Assembly: GCA_028706405.1 (NCBI GenBank)
Contig: JAQWBM010000005.1
Span: forward strand, 20,311-84,310
Direction: 5' to 3'
From: Eubacteriales bacterium
Lineage (GTDB): Bacteria; Bacillota; Clostridia; Peptostreptococcales; Anaerovoracaceae
DNA: 64,000 nt
In this document: positions 33,811-42,811 of the stretch, piece by piece
Position numbering within the stretch: the first letter of the stretch is position 1
How the letters are laid out: every line of letters starts with the position of its first letter
Made by a program: the position numbers and the translations under genes
The notes under the pieces: model-generated
Database searches by the model: none
The model's input: the letters and a program-made list of their open reading frames with translations, nothing else
Told to the model about the DNA's origin: nothing

Positions 33811-36800
33811 TTGACAGATGAGTTTGAAAAAACTGATGAACAAAAAGAAATGGACGATTTCTTTGAGAAATTTGATAAAATAAGTGATGATTTCGATAAA
33901 AGCTTCAATATGGCCAATGAAAAACAAGAACAAAAAAAAGATTTAGATAAACCTGCAGGGGATGAGGTTGACCCGAAATTGTCAGAAACTGTAAAAAAGC
34001 CAATTGGAAATCCCCTTGAAGACAGTGTAAATAAAACACGATTAGAACGATTGTCTGAATCCAGGCCTCAGAATCATCTCATCACGGCATTGAATGAAAA
34101 AGTGAATTCTGTAAAAAAACAATTTAATAAAAATTATGATTTAATTCAGAGTGCATCCGTTGAAAAAATGAACGGCACAGCACAGGATAAGGTTGATAGT
34201 CCTATGAACAGAAAAACCAGCGATAAGAAAAAGAAATATACTATGAACAAGAAACAAATGCTTAAGACCCTTATGTTTGTATTACTTGCTTTCGGTATAG
34301 TTATTGTCGGAATTATTATCTCAATTATAGCAAGAACGGAGCCTATCGAGCCGGGTAATATTTATTCGCGTCTGTCGGAAAATTCCATCCTGTATGATGA
34401 TGATGGCAATATTATCGACAGCGTCCTGACCTCGAACAAAGAAATGCGAACCAACGTATCCTATTCTGATCTGCCTCAGGATCTCGTGGATGCCTTTGTG
34501 GCAATTGAAGATAAAACCTTCTGGGATCACGGCGGATTCAATGTGATCCGCATACTGGGCGCTATTAAGGAAGGTATAGTGGAAGGAGACAGGATTGGAG
34601 GAACGAGCACAATAACACAACAGCTGGCAAGAAACGTCTATCTGGCGGAGAACAAATCGGACCGAACACTGACCAGAAAGATCATGGAGGCTTATTACGC
34701 CATACTGTTGGAAAGGCAGCTCTCAAAGGAGCAAATCATCGAAGCTTACCTGAATACAATATATCTCGGATACGGAGCCAATGGTGTCCAGGCTGCGTCT
34801 CAGGCATATTTTTCAAAGGATGTTCAGGACCTGACTCTTCTGGAATCCGCAGCTCTTGCCAGCCTTCCGCAGGCTCCCGACACAAATGCTCTGATAAAAA
34901 GATATGACAGCGGACAGGTTGCGGAAGATGACCCTGATATCATTAGAAAAGGCGAGACATATACCCTTGTATACAACGATACATTTTCAAATAGAAAAAA
35001 TCTGGTCCTCTCCTTTATGTTGGAACAAGAGAAGATCTCCCAGGAGGAATATGACGCATCCATGGCCGCGAATCTAAGAGATTCTATCAACCCGGGTGAT
35101 GATTCTGCAGAGGAGATATCCTCTTACTTTGCTGACTATGCAATAGACGCGGTTGTAAAGGATTTAATGGAAGAACGGAATCTGGATGAATCGGAAGCCA
35201 GACAAATGATTAAAAATAACGGGCTTCGGATTTACACCACAATGAACTCCCGCACGCAAAAAATCGTGGAGCAGGAATTCACAAAAAATAGTAACTTTCC
35301 AAATGTTACCGGACTGAAAAAAGATGGCTCCGGAAACATTCTTAATTCAAACAAGAATATTTTACTTTATAATTATAATAATTATTTTGATAAAGAAGGT
35401 ACTTTCCTGCTTAACACGGATGAATATAAGATAGACACAGAAGGAGGAATGACCCTGTATAAGGGAAAGCGCCTGAATTTTTATAAAACTGAGGTTCAAG
35501 GTCAGATAGACTACAGTGTGGAATTTAAAGACATGTACATTGTGCAGGACAAAGTCTTCTATTCCATCAAGGGCGGCGTGGTCAACATACCACAGAAGTA
35601 CAAGAGCAAGGATAATGACGGCAATTTGATAATCAGCAAGCAGTTCTTTACAGATTATCCTGACTTTTTCCAGTTTGTCGATAAGGGCGTCTCCCTTGCA
35701 AAAACCTACAAATTGAAGGATGGAACGGTCCAGAATACTTATACGCTAAAGCAAAGGGTCGTTCAGCCTCAGTCCGCAATGGTTATTTTTGATTATAAGG
35801 ACGGAAGCATCAAGGCCATGGTGGGCGGCAGAAACATTGACGGAAGATTGCTTTTTAACCGGGCAACCAGCCCGAGACAACCAGGCTCAGCCATCAAGCC
35901 GATGAGCGTATACGGACCTGCCCTTCAAAGCGGTCTTGATAAATCAAATGCCGGAATAAAAAATGCCGCCTCAGAAGGGAACAGCTATGGCAACCTTTGG
36001 ACTGCCGCAAGCGTAATAGATGATGCTCCGTTAACCGTACAGGGAAAATTATGGCCTAAGAACTGGTATAGCGGCTATCGTGGCTTACAAACCATGCGTG
36101 AGTCCATAGAACAGTCCGTGAACGTAAATGCAGTTAAAGTATTTTCTGAAATCGGTGCACAAACTTCAGTGAAGTTCTTAAAGAAATTGAATGTTTCTAC
36201 CATAATAGAATCCGGAAGTGTTAACGATATGAATGCCGCTGCCCTGGCACTGGGCGGTATGACTCATGGAATATCGCCTTTGGAGATGGTTGCAGCTTAT
36301 GGATCTTATGCAAATCAAGGATATTATACAGAGCCCATAGCATATACAAAGGTTACAAATAAAAAAGGAGAAATCATACTGGAAAACGCTGCTGCAAAAA
36401 CAAAGGTTATGGATGAAGGAGTCGCCTTTATCATGACCGATATGCTGCGCTCAACGGTCACCAGCGGGATTGCCAAATCCGCAGCGATAGGGAGCCATCC
36501 GGTAGCCGGAAAGACCGGAACGACATCAGATAACTATGATGCCTGGTTTGTCGGATATACACCTAGCTTAGCTGCATCTATATGGATAGGAAATGATATA
36601 AATATTGAGCTGAGCCAGGGAAGTGCTGCTGCGGCTAAAGTCTGGAGCAAAATCATGAGACAGGTTCATTCAGATCTGCCTGTCGGAAGATTTCCGACGG
36701 CAAACAATGTAATCAGCGTAGCAATCGACACTAAATCAGGCCGACTCCCATCTGAACTTAGTGCGTTGGATCCCAGAGGCACTGTAAGAAATGAGTATTT

Positions 36801-37194
36801 TATCAAGGGAACCGAACCGACAACGTATGATAATGTCCATGTTGCAGTAAATATGTGCATCGACAGTAATTATTTAGCTACTCCTTACTGCTTAAATACC
36901 GAAAGCAGAGTTTTTGTGAAGAGACCTAATTCCGCATCCGGAGTTGGAGATCACGGTTCTGAGAGCCCGTCATATTACTGCAATATTCATAACCCCGATG
37001 TAAATGCCTATCCGATCGACCCGAACGCCACATTAAATCCTGACAATATGTGGGACGGAAGTGAAGGCAATCCGAACGGCGGAGGAATGAATCCGGGCAA
37101 CAACGGCAATGGTAACAATAATAACGGCAACGGTAATACCGATGAGCCTGATGACGGAAGCAGGATACCGGACTGGCTGAATTTTTTTGATTAA
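33811..37194 (+). CDS. Class A penicillin-binding protein (PBP1A)
   Basis: The 1127-residue bifunctional enzyme polymerises glycan strands and cross-links stem peptides. It has a charged cytoplasmic tail of about 145 residues, one membrane helix (LMFVLLAFGIVIVGIIISII), a GT51 domain (EDKTFWDHGGF with the catalytic Glu, then GGTSTITQQLARN), and a transpeptidase with SAIK, SVN and KTGTT motifs. The C-terminus is a Gly/Asn-rich tail ending SRIPDWLNFFD. I use the TTG at 33811, correctly spaced from GGAAGGTGAT; a GTG at 33802 lies inside that site. Both tails are long for the family. Downstream are the convergent spoVA genes. Confidence 0.93.
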   Translation: MTDEFEKTDEQKEMDDFFEKFDKISDDFDKSFNMANEKQEQKKDLDKPAGDEVDPKLSETVKKPIGNPLEDSVNKTRLERLSESRPQNHLITALNEKVNSVKKQFNKNYDLIQSASVEKMNGTAQDKVDSPMNRKTSDKKKKYTMNKKQMLKTLMFVLLAFGIVIVGIIISIIARTEPIEPGNIYSRLSENSILYDDDGNIIDSVLTSNKEMRTNVSYSDLPQDLVDAFVAIEDKTFWDHGGFNVIRILGAIKEGIVEGDRIGGTSTITQQLARNVYLAENKSDRTLTRKIMEAYYAILLERQLSKEQIIEAYLNTIYLGYGANGVQAASQAYFSKDVQDLTLLESAALASLPQAPDTNALIKRYDSGQVAEDDPDIIRKGETYTLVYNDTFSNRKNLVLSFMLEQEKISQEEYDASMAANLRDSINPGDDSAEEISSYFADYAIDAVVKDLMEERNLDESEARQMIKNNGLRIYTTMNSRTQKIVEQEFTKNSNFPNVTGLKKDGSGNILNSNKNILLYNYNNYFDKEGTFLLNTDEYKIDTEGGMTLYKGKRLNFYKTEVQGQIDYSVEFKDMYIVQDKVFYSIKGGVVNIPQKYKSKDNDGNLIISKQFFTDYPDFFQFVDKGVSLAKTYKLKDGTVQNTYTLKQRVVQPQSAMVIFDYKDGSIKAMVGGRNIDGRLLFNRATSPRQPGSAIKPMSVYGPALQSGLDKSNAGIKNAASEGNSYGNLWTAASVIDDAPLTVQGKLWPKNWYSGYRGLQTMRESIEQSVNVNAVKVFSEIGAQTSVKFLKKLNVSTIIESGSVNDMNAAALALGGMTHGISPLEMVAAYGSYANQGYYTEPIAYTKVTNKKGEIILENAAAKTKVMDEGVAFIMTDMLRSTVTSGIAKSAAIGSHPVAGKTGTTSDNYDAWFVGYTPSLAASIWIGNDINIELSQGSAAAAKVWSKIMRQVHSDLPVGRFPTANNVISVAIDTKSGRLPSELSALDPRGTVRNEYFIKGTEPTTYDNVHVAVNMCIDSNYLATPYCLNTESRVFVKRPNSASGVGDHGSESPSYYCNIHNPDVNAYPIDPNATLNPDNMWDGSEGNPNGGGMNPGNNGNGNNNNGNGNTDEPDDGSRIPDWLNFFD

Positions 37195-37239
37195 TAATTA
37201 ATATTGAAGGCGGCATCAAACGCAGTCTTTAACTCCCTC

Positions 37240-37593
37240 TCATCGTTTCGATTTAGGTGAAAAAACAAGAGCAATGATATATCCGAACACTACTGCTGCG
37301 GTTAGTCCTGCGGCAGTATTTTTTATTCCTCCGGAAATGGCAGCCAGAAAACCGTCTTTGGCACCATCCATGGACCCCTTGGCCAGAGAATATCCAAATC
37401 CCGGCAATGGAACCGTTGCGCCGTTTTTTGCCAATTTTACAAGAGGCTCATACAAGCCAAGCCCCGTCAAAACAGCGCCTGCCACCACGAAAATGACCAG
37501 AATTCTTGGTGTAGTCAGCTTTGTAGTATCTATCAGTATCTGACCGATCACGCACATACCGCCGCCGATTACAAATGCATAAAAATAATCCAT
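37240..37593 (-). CDS. spoVAE: Stage V sporulation protein AE (SpoVAEb type)
   Basis: The 117-residue membrane protein has three to four hydrophobic helices. The segment VPLPGFGYSLAKGSMDGAKD is typical of SpoVAE. With SpoVAC and SpoVAD it forms the inner-membrane channel that moves Ca-dipicolinate into spores and out at germination. Its ATG at 37593 follows directly on the spoVAD TAA, with GGAGGAAG inside the end of spoVAD. Confidence 0.93.
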   Translation of the reverse strand: MDYFYAFVIGGGMCVIGQILIDTTKLTTPRILVIFVVAGAVLTGLGLYEPLVKLAKNGATVPLPGFGYSLAKGSMDGAKDGFLAAISGGIKNTAAGLTAAVVFGYIIALVFSPKSKR

Positions 37594-38646
37594 TTAACTT
37601 CCTCCTTCCGTTGAAACCGCAACGGCGTGAGCAATACCGGGAATTGATTCTCCTTGCTGTGAACTTATAGTAGACAATAATGCTCCTGTAGAAACCAGCA
37701 ATGCATTTTTGATTTTTCCGGCTCTCATCTCTTTGTATACATATCCGCTAAAAATGGAAGCAGAGCATCCACACCCACTTCCGCCGCTATGTGTGTCCTG
37801 ACTTTTTTCATACATCATCGCGCCACAGTCATCATAAACATTTGTCACATCCATACCGGCTCCATTTAATAAGTCAACGGCGATTTCCTTGCCAATCAGA
37901 CCTAAATCGCCGGTAAGTATCATGTCATAAAATTCAGGGTTTCTTCCGGTATCCAAAAAATGTCTTACAATGGTATCTACCGCTGCAGGAACCATCGCCG
38001 CACCCATTTGATTTACATCTGTTATCCCTGCATCTATGATTTTTCCCGGGGTTGCATGGGTAATGTATATTTCTTTAACATCCTGCCCCTGCGTGAGAGC
38101 AGAATCACCTTTATCTTCCGAGGAAAGAACCATCCCCCCTGCTGCCGTGCTGGTCCATTGTGCAGATGGAGGACGATGATTACCATGCTCAAGCGGCATG
38201 CGAAACTGTCTTTCGGCTGTGCAATAATGGCTGGAAGCTCCTATTAATATATTTGATGCATAATGACCGTCTATCATCATGGAACCTAGAATCATCGACT
38301 CAGTCATGGTAGAACATGCTCCATATATCCCTAAAAATGGTATAGAAAGATCTCTGGCCATAAAGGATGATGACATGAGTTGGTTTATCAGATCACCGGT
38401 CAGCATGCTGTCGATTTCTTCTTTTTTGTGGCCGGATTTTTGAAGTGCAAGTAAAACTGCCTGTTTAAGCATTTTACTTTCCGATTTTTCCCATGTTTTT
38501 TCACCGAAGGTGTCATCATCCAGTATGATATCAAACCACTTAGCCATCGGTCCTTTTCCTTCTTTTTCTCCAACTATAGCACAAGAACCGATGATCCTGG
38601 GCTTTAGCGGGAATTGAAAGGTCTGTTTTCCAAGTTTATTCTTCAT
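37594..38646 (-). CDS. spoVAD: Stage V sporulation protein AD
   Basis: The 350-residue protein is the thiolase-fold, dipicolinate-binding SpoVAD subunit. It shows FLGIYGACSTMTESMILGSM, the DDTFGEKTWEKSESKMLKQA start region, and the Cys-rich SGGSGCGCSASIFSGYVY. In Bacillus, SpoVAD binds Ca-dipicolinate on the outer face of the spore inner membrane. The ATG at 38646 follows AGGAGTAGACT. It is the middle gene of a three-gene unit transcribed on the minus strand, expected to be forespore-specific. Confidence 0.94.
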   Translation of the reverse strand: MKNKLGKQTFQFPLKPRIIGSCAIVGEKEGKGPMAKWFDIILDDDTFGEKTWEKSESKMLKQAVLLALQKSGHKKEEIDSMLTGDLINQLMSSSFMARDLSIPFLGIYGACSTMTESMILGSMMIDGHYASNILIGASSHYCTAERQFRMPLEHGNHRPPSAQWTSTAAGGMVLSSEDKGDSALTQGQDVKEIYITHATPGKIIDAGITDVNQMGAAMVPAAVDTIVRHFLDTGRNPEFYDMILTGDLGLIGKEIAVDLLNGAGMDVTNVYDDCGAMMYEKSQDTHSGGSGCGCSASIFSGYVYKEMRAGKIKNALLVSTGALLSTISSQQGESIPGIAHAVAVSTEGGS

Positions 38647-38655
38647 AGTCTACTC

Positions 38656-39129
38656 CTATTGCATAAAATAACTGATGATGCCAATGATGGCGGAAACTGT
38701 AATTCCGCACACTAATACGGGACCAGCAAGACTGAAAAGCTTTGCTCCTATACCCAGCACCGGTCCTTCTTTTTTGTATTCGATCGCCGGAGCCACCATA
38801 GAATTGGCAAATCCGGTGATAGGGACGAATACTCCCGCACCTGCAAATTTTCCTATTGTATCAAAAACGCCCAGTCCGGTCAGCAACTGAGCAAGACAAA
38901 TAAGGAAAACCGTTACATAAGCTCCGGCATTTTTTTCGCTTAATCCCTTGTCCATCAATAGATTCTGTACATATAAAGCAGCTATACAGATCAATCCTCC
39001 AACGAAAAATGCCTTGAGACTATTAGAAAAATATTTTGGCCGAGGTGTGAATTGCTTCACATACTGCTCATACTTTTTCGCAACTTCTTTTTCCGGTTTA
39101 TTATTCAGTTCTTTTTCTTTACTGGTCAT
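38656..39129 (-). CDS. spoVAC: Stage V sporulation protein AC
   Basis: The 157-residue membrane protein begins with a charged stretch and continues with about five hydrophobic segments. GLGVFDTIGKFAGAGVFVPI and NSMVAPAIEYKKEGPVLG are characteristic of SpoVAC. In Bacillus, SpoVAC acts as a mechanosensitive channel for dipicolinate. It is the first gene of the spoVAC-AD-AE set; the other spoVA genes are not adjacent. AAAAGGAG precedes its ATG. I found no convincing sigma-G promoter. Confidence 0.94.
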   Translation of the reverse strand: MTSKEKELNNKPEKEVAKKYEQYVKQFTPRPKYFSNSLKAFFVGGLICIAALYVQNLLMDKGLSEKNAGAYVTVFLICLAQLLTGLGVFDTIGKFAGAGVFVPITGFANSMVAPAIEYKKEGPVLGIGAKLFSLAGPVLVCGITVSAIIGIISYFMQ

Positions 39130-39220
39130 ATTAAAGCAATCTCCTTTTTATCTTATTTCTGATTTTAGTGTTTCCATTAATGTATAATTCATTTATCAAA
39201 AACCTCTGATTATTTCATAC

Positions 39221-39242
39221 AAAAAAAGGAACCGGAGGTTCC
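39221..39242 (-). terminator. Rho-independent terminator upstream of spoVAC
   Basis: On the minus strand, GGAACC-TCC-GGTTCC is followed by seven Ts. It lies 82 bp past the end of the small gene at 39324-39611 and before spoVAC, separating the two transcripts. Confidence 0.75.
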
Positions 39243-39323
39243 ATTTTTTAGAAGTAATTATTTTGATGCTGCATTCATTCAATATGGAAAAATTTTAGCA
39301 TAAATTTTAGCATTTAAAATTTA

Positions 39324-39611
39324 TTATGCTTTTCTCCCGTCAAAATAAGCGCATTGGTTATAGTATTTTATATCTTCCCTCCACAGCTTTTTATAATTAT
39401 TTTCTTTTTCTTTTATTGCTTTTATTGGTTTTTTTAAAGGCTTCAATAAGGAAACCGGTGAAGGAAAGAGCTTGGATGTTTTGTTTGCAGCAGAATCGAT
39501 TATTTTACAGATTTCATCTTTTGGTAATTTGGAACGTTTAAAAGGTTCGGTTTTTCTCATACTATATTGCGGACATAACGCATTGCATGCGTCAGTATAT
39601 TGAATGATCAT
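39324..39611 (-). CDS. Small basic hypothetical protein
   Basis: I do not recognise this 95-residue frame. It has AAGGGGAGG 11 bases before its ATG and a good terminator downstream, both supporting a real gene. The protein is Lys-rich with four Cys (ACNALCP, IDSAANKTSK region, YNQCAYFDG) and has no membrane segment. It lies between spoVAC and a glycosyltransferase. It could be a sporulation-associated small protein, or a spurious frame. Confidence 0.45.
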   Translation of the reverse strand: MIIQYTDACNALCPQYSMRKTEPFKRSKLPKDEICKIIDSAANKTSKLFPSPVSLLKPLKKPIKAIKEKENNYKKLWREDIKYYNQCAYFDGRKA

Positions 39612-39775
39612 TGTCCCGGAATCCTCCCCTTTAATAAAGTCACCACATTATTAAACTTGAAAATAGCCGATTTTTGCTTTTCAATCATTTTACACCTCAA
39701 ATTGTTTAGGAACGACCTGATGAAAAATACAGGAATCTTTTTTTGCCATCGTTTCTTTGCTGTAGTATGCATCTA

Positions 39776-40909
39776 CTACGCACTGATCGTGACTCTTTCA
39801 TCTATGACATTTTCATAAATATTCATCAGACTTTCGATTATACTGTTCCAGGATCTGCCTTTACTATAATTGATGCCGTTCGTCTTCAATGAATCTCTTA
39901 GCGTTTCGTTTTCCAAAAGTTCGTTCATGCAACCGGCCAGCTCATTCATTTCTTTTGCTTTGAACTTAAGCCCATTTTTTTTATTTGTAATTATCTCTTT
40001 TAACCCGCCCGCATCGGCGCCAATAACGGGCAAGCCTGACGCCATTGCTTCTAGTGCCACGTTTCCAAAGGTTTCAGTTGAGGACGGGCATACAAAGATA
40101 TCTGCAGAAGCATATATCTCTGATAATTCTTTTCCTTTTTTAAATCCTGTAAATATTGTATCAGCCGGAAGTGAATTCCTGAATTTTTCCAAATAAGGAC
40201 CGTCTCCTGTTATAATCAGGCTCACCTTATCTCTATATTTCTCCTTTACTTTTTTATAGGCTTCACTCAAGGTGTCCAGATCCTTTTCATATGACACCCT
40301 GCCAACATACAAAAATGCTGTTTTTTTCTCGATTCCCAGTGCTTTTCTCAAGCTTTCATTTCTGTTAGCGGAATTAAATTTTTGCATGTCAATGCCCCTG
40401 GAGAATATATCGATATTTGTAATTCCATGTTCTATTAATAAGTTACGTGCTTCATTCGATGAGCACAATGTAACTCTGTTTTGATTATGGAACCATTTCA
40501 TGTAATCCCATATCCCTTGTTTCAAAAAGTCTAATTTGTAGTATTCGGTATACTGGGAGAAATTCGTAGTATAATTTGAGACAGTCGGGATATTATTCTT
40601 TTTCCCGTAGAAAAGACCGGTCAATCCCATATTGAATTCGGTCATCAGATTGATAAGATCAGGTTTGAACTCTGAAAGAGTCTGAGATATTCTGAATAAA
40701 TTTGGAAGGACGATTCTGCATTCCGGATATAAAAAGAACTTTAAACTGTAAAATCTTTCTGCGTTTAAGTTTGTACGGTCATCATACCTCGGTGCAAAAA
40801 TCTTATGCTCAATTTTTCCCCTTTTGAAATAATCTGTCATTTTATCCAGCGTATTTGTGACTCCATTGATTTGCGGTTGAAATGTATCAGTAAAAATCGC
40901 AATCTTCAT
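39776..40909 (-). CDS. GT4-family glycosyltransferase
   Basis: The 377-residue protein starts MKIAIFTDTFQPQINGVTNT, the signature of GT4 enzymes related to mannosyl- and diacylglycerol glucosyltransferases. The nucleotide-sugar region is ADIFVCPSSTETFGNVALEA, with the EX7E-type glutamates. It would add a sugar from a nucleotide donor to a lipid or polysaccharide acceptor at the membrane; the acceptor is unknown. The ATG at 40909 is chosen because AAAGGAGG is 7 bases upstream; a longer frame begins at 40936. It appears to be a single gene. Confidence 0.88.
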   Translation of the reverse strand: MKIAIFTDTFQPQINGVTNTLDKMTDYFKRGKIEHKIFAPRYDDRTNLNAERFYSLKFFLYPECRIVLPNLFRISQTLSEFKPDLINLMTEFNMGLTGLFYGKKNNIPTVSNYTTNFSQYTEYYKLDFLKQGIWDYMKWFHNQNRVTLCSSNEARNLLIEHGITNIDIFSRGIDMQKFNSANRNESLRKALGIEKKTAFLYVGRVSYEKDLDTLSEAYKKVKEKYRDKVSLIITGDGPYLEKFRNSLPADTIFTGFKKGKELSEIYASADIFVCPSSTETFGNVALEAMASGLPVIGADAGGLKEIITNKKNGLKFKAKEMNELAGCMNELLENETLRDSLKTNGINYSKGRSWNSIIESLMNIYENVIDERVTISA

Positions 40910-41061
40910 AGCTTTCCTCCTTTCATCGAAATCCATATTCGTTATTATTACTTTAATTCATGAATATAAAATCTCGATTAACAGGAAGTTAAATCTGTGT
41001 GATAACTTTGTGAAACCTATGTAAAGCTGGCTTTGATATTGAACATCTATGAAGCGAGATA

Positions 41062-41087
41062 AATAAAAAAGCCGGTAAACCGACTTT
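41062..41087 (-). terminator. Terminator of the spoIIA operon
   Basis: On the minus strand, AAAGTCGG-TTTA-CCGGCTTTTTTATTTAT forms a 7-bp stem with one G-U pair and a U-run, three bases after the sigF stop. Confidence 0.75.
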
Positions 41088-41090
41088 CCT

Positions 41091-41822
41091 CTATTCCATT
41101 TGCTCCCGCAATGTGATAAGGATTTTTTTTTCTATTCGGGAAACCTGAACCTGGGAAATCCCCATCAATCCTGCCACTTGCTGTTGTGTCATATCTTTAA
41201 AATACCGAAGGACGATGATCTGCCTTTCCTTTTGAGAAAGCTTTCCTATGATGCTTTTCAGATGAATCATATCGATATTTCTTTGTTCTACGTCTGTATA
41301 AAGCTCTTTCCCGTGCATCTCCTGTCTTTCCGGATCATCGAGGCTCTCCAGATTTGTCATTGCATCGCTTGTTTCCATCAGATTTACGACCTGTTCTGAT
41401 TCTACGTCCATAAGATCTGCAAGCTCACTTATTCGCGGATACCTGCCATGTTTATTATAGTAGCTTTCCTGAAAATGCTTCATATTCCTGATGTCCTGCT
41501 TAACTTGTCTTCCCACCTTAATTCTGCCATCATCCCGCAGGTATCGTCTGATCTCTCCTAAAATCATTGGTACCGCATAAGTCGAAAACATTACTCCAAA
41601 ACTACTGTCAAAACGATCCACTGCTTTTATCAGACCAATAAATCCGATCTGCAGAAGGTCATCTAACTCGTATCCTGTACCAATGAATTTCAACGAAATA
41701 CTCTTCACCAATCCGGTATTTTGTCTGATCAGCTCTTCTTTTGCAAATTCATCTCCGCTTTTTGCAAGCTCAATCAGATCATATGTATATTCTTTAGTTC
41801 TTTTTACACTATTAGAACCCAT
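41091..41822 (-). CDS. sigF: RNA polymerase sigma-F factor, sporulation
   Basis: The 243-residue sigma-70-family factor directs early forespore transcription. Region 2 is seen in [20 protein letters not shown] and [20 protein letters not shown], region 3 in [15 protein letters not shown], and the region 4 helix-turn-helix in [20 protein letters not shown]. Its ATG overlaps the end of spoIIAB by 11 bases. The three-gene order spoIIAA-spoIIAB-sigF is the conserved endospore-former arrangement, with a terminator immediately after. Confidence 0.96.
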   Translation of the reverse strand: MGSNSVKRTKEYTYDLIELAKSGDEFAKEELIRQNTGLVKSISLKFIGTGYELDDLLQIGFIGLIKAVDRFDSSFGVMFSTYAVPMILGEIRRYLRDDGRIKVGRQVKQDIRNMKHFQESYYNKHGRYPRISELADLMDVESEQVVNLMETSDAMTNLESLDDPERQEMHGKELYTDVEQRNIDMIHLKSIIGKLSQKERQIIVLRYFKDMTQQQVAGLMGISQVQVSRIEKKILITLREQME

Positions 41823-42276
41823 AAGCCAAATCCAAATTCTTAATCATTTTTACTCTTGTTCCGATTCCGGGAGTTGATTCAACTTCAAGCTTGTCCATAA
41901 AGCTGTCCATCACGGTGAACCCCATCCCCGACCGTTCATCATCGGGCTTTGAAGTATACAGCGGTTCTCTTGCCAATTCGACATTCTCAATTCCAACACC
42001 GTTGTCGATTACGGTAACCACCACACGTCTATCCCGTTCTATCACGCACTCAACAGTGACCATGCCACTTTCATTTTCTCTGTATGCATGAATTATCGCA
42101 TTGCTTACCGCTTCAGAAACAGCAGTTTTTATTTCTGTCAGTTCCTCAACCGTAGGATCCAAGGGTGCTATGAATGCGGCCACTGCAACCCGTGCAAAGC
42201 CCTCATTTTCGGATCGGCTTGAAAATTCCAGTTTCATTTGATTCTGAATATAGTCTTTTTCATTATTATTATTCAT
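41812..42276 (-). CDS. spoIIAB: Anti-sigma-F factor and serine kinase
   Basis: The 154-residue GHKL-ATPase holds sigma-F inactive and phosphorylates SpoIIAA. The ATP site shows the N box ([13 protein letters not shown]), G1 (VIDNGVGI) and G2 ([11 protein letters not shown]). I use the ATG at 42276, which overlaps the spoIIAA stop by 8 bases, rather than a TTG at 42300. Tight coupling keeps the three regulators balanced. Confidence 0.95.
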   Translation of the reverse strand: MNNNNEKDYIQNQMKLEFSSRSENEGFARVAVAAFIAPLDPTVEELTEIKTAVSEAVSNAIIHAYRENESGMVTVECVIERDRRVVVTVIDNGVGIENVELAREPLYTSKPDDERSGMGFTVMDSFMDKLEVESTPGIGTRVKMIKNLDLAYGF

Positions 42277-42646
42277 TCTCGCTCTTAGCCCCCTTTTCAA
42301 TCATATCGTGTTTTATGCATTCAATAGAATCGGCAACACTTTTCATCCTGGTCGCTATTGTATAAATGCCGGCCATTTCCAGAATCCTGTCTATATATTC
42401 ACTGCAACCTGTAATCAGAAGCCTGCCTTTCAATTGTGATATTTTATTATATCGACCCATAATTACCCCTATTCCCGAGCTGTCCATGAAGTCGACCTTC
42501 TCAAAATTGAAGATGAGATGTTTTGAATGAAAGGTATCTATTGTCTTATCTATTTCTTCTCTGATAACAGTCGAAAAATGATGATCCAGTTCACCATCTA
42601 AATTAACAATCAAAATATCATCCGTCATTTCAAATTCTATTTGCAT
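42269..42646 (-). CDS. spoIIAA: Anti-sigma-F factor antagonist
   Basis: The 125-residue STAS-domain protein releases sigma-F from SpoIIAB when it is unphosphorylated. The phosphorylation site lies in DFMDSSGIG, with candidate Ser at 56-57, equivalent to Bacillus Ser58. AAGGGGGG precedes the ATG. It is the first gene of the operon and has a promoter-like site directly upstream. Confidence 0.95.
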   Translation of the reverse strand: MQIEFEMTDDILIVNLDGELDHHFSTVIREEIDKTIDTFHSKHLIFNFEKVDFMDSSGIGVIMGRYNKISQLKGRLLITGCSEYIDRILEMAGIYTIATRMKSVADSIECIKHDMIEKGAKSENE

Positions 42647-42668
42647 TAAAAAACCCCCCTTCCCACTA

Positions 42669-42697
42669 ATTATACAGGCTTGTCCTCTGCCTGTCGC
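42669..42697 (-). promoter_or_regulatory. Possible spoIIA promoter
   Basis: On the minus strand, GCGACA (42697-42692), a 17-bp spacer and TATAAT (42674-42669) lie 23 bp before the spoIIAA ATG. In Bacillus this operon uses sigma-H, but the sequence here fits a sigma-A pattern better. Confidence 0.4.
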
Positions 42698-42811
42698 TAA
42701 GAGATTCAGGGGATTTGGTGCTATTTTTGTCGAAAAGGGGGCGGCTGCCGGAGTATTCCCTTAGAAACCGCTCGCTCTCCAAATTCTGAATTACAACCTC
42801 GCAAAATAAAA

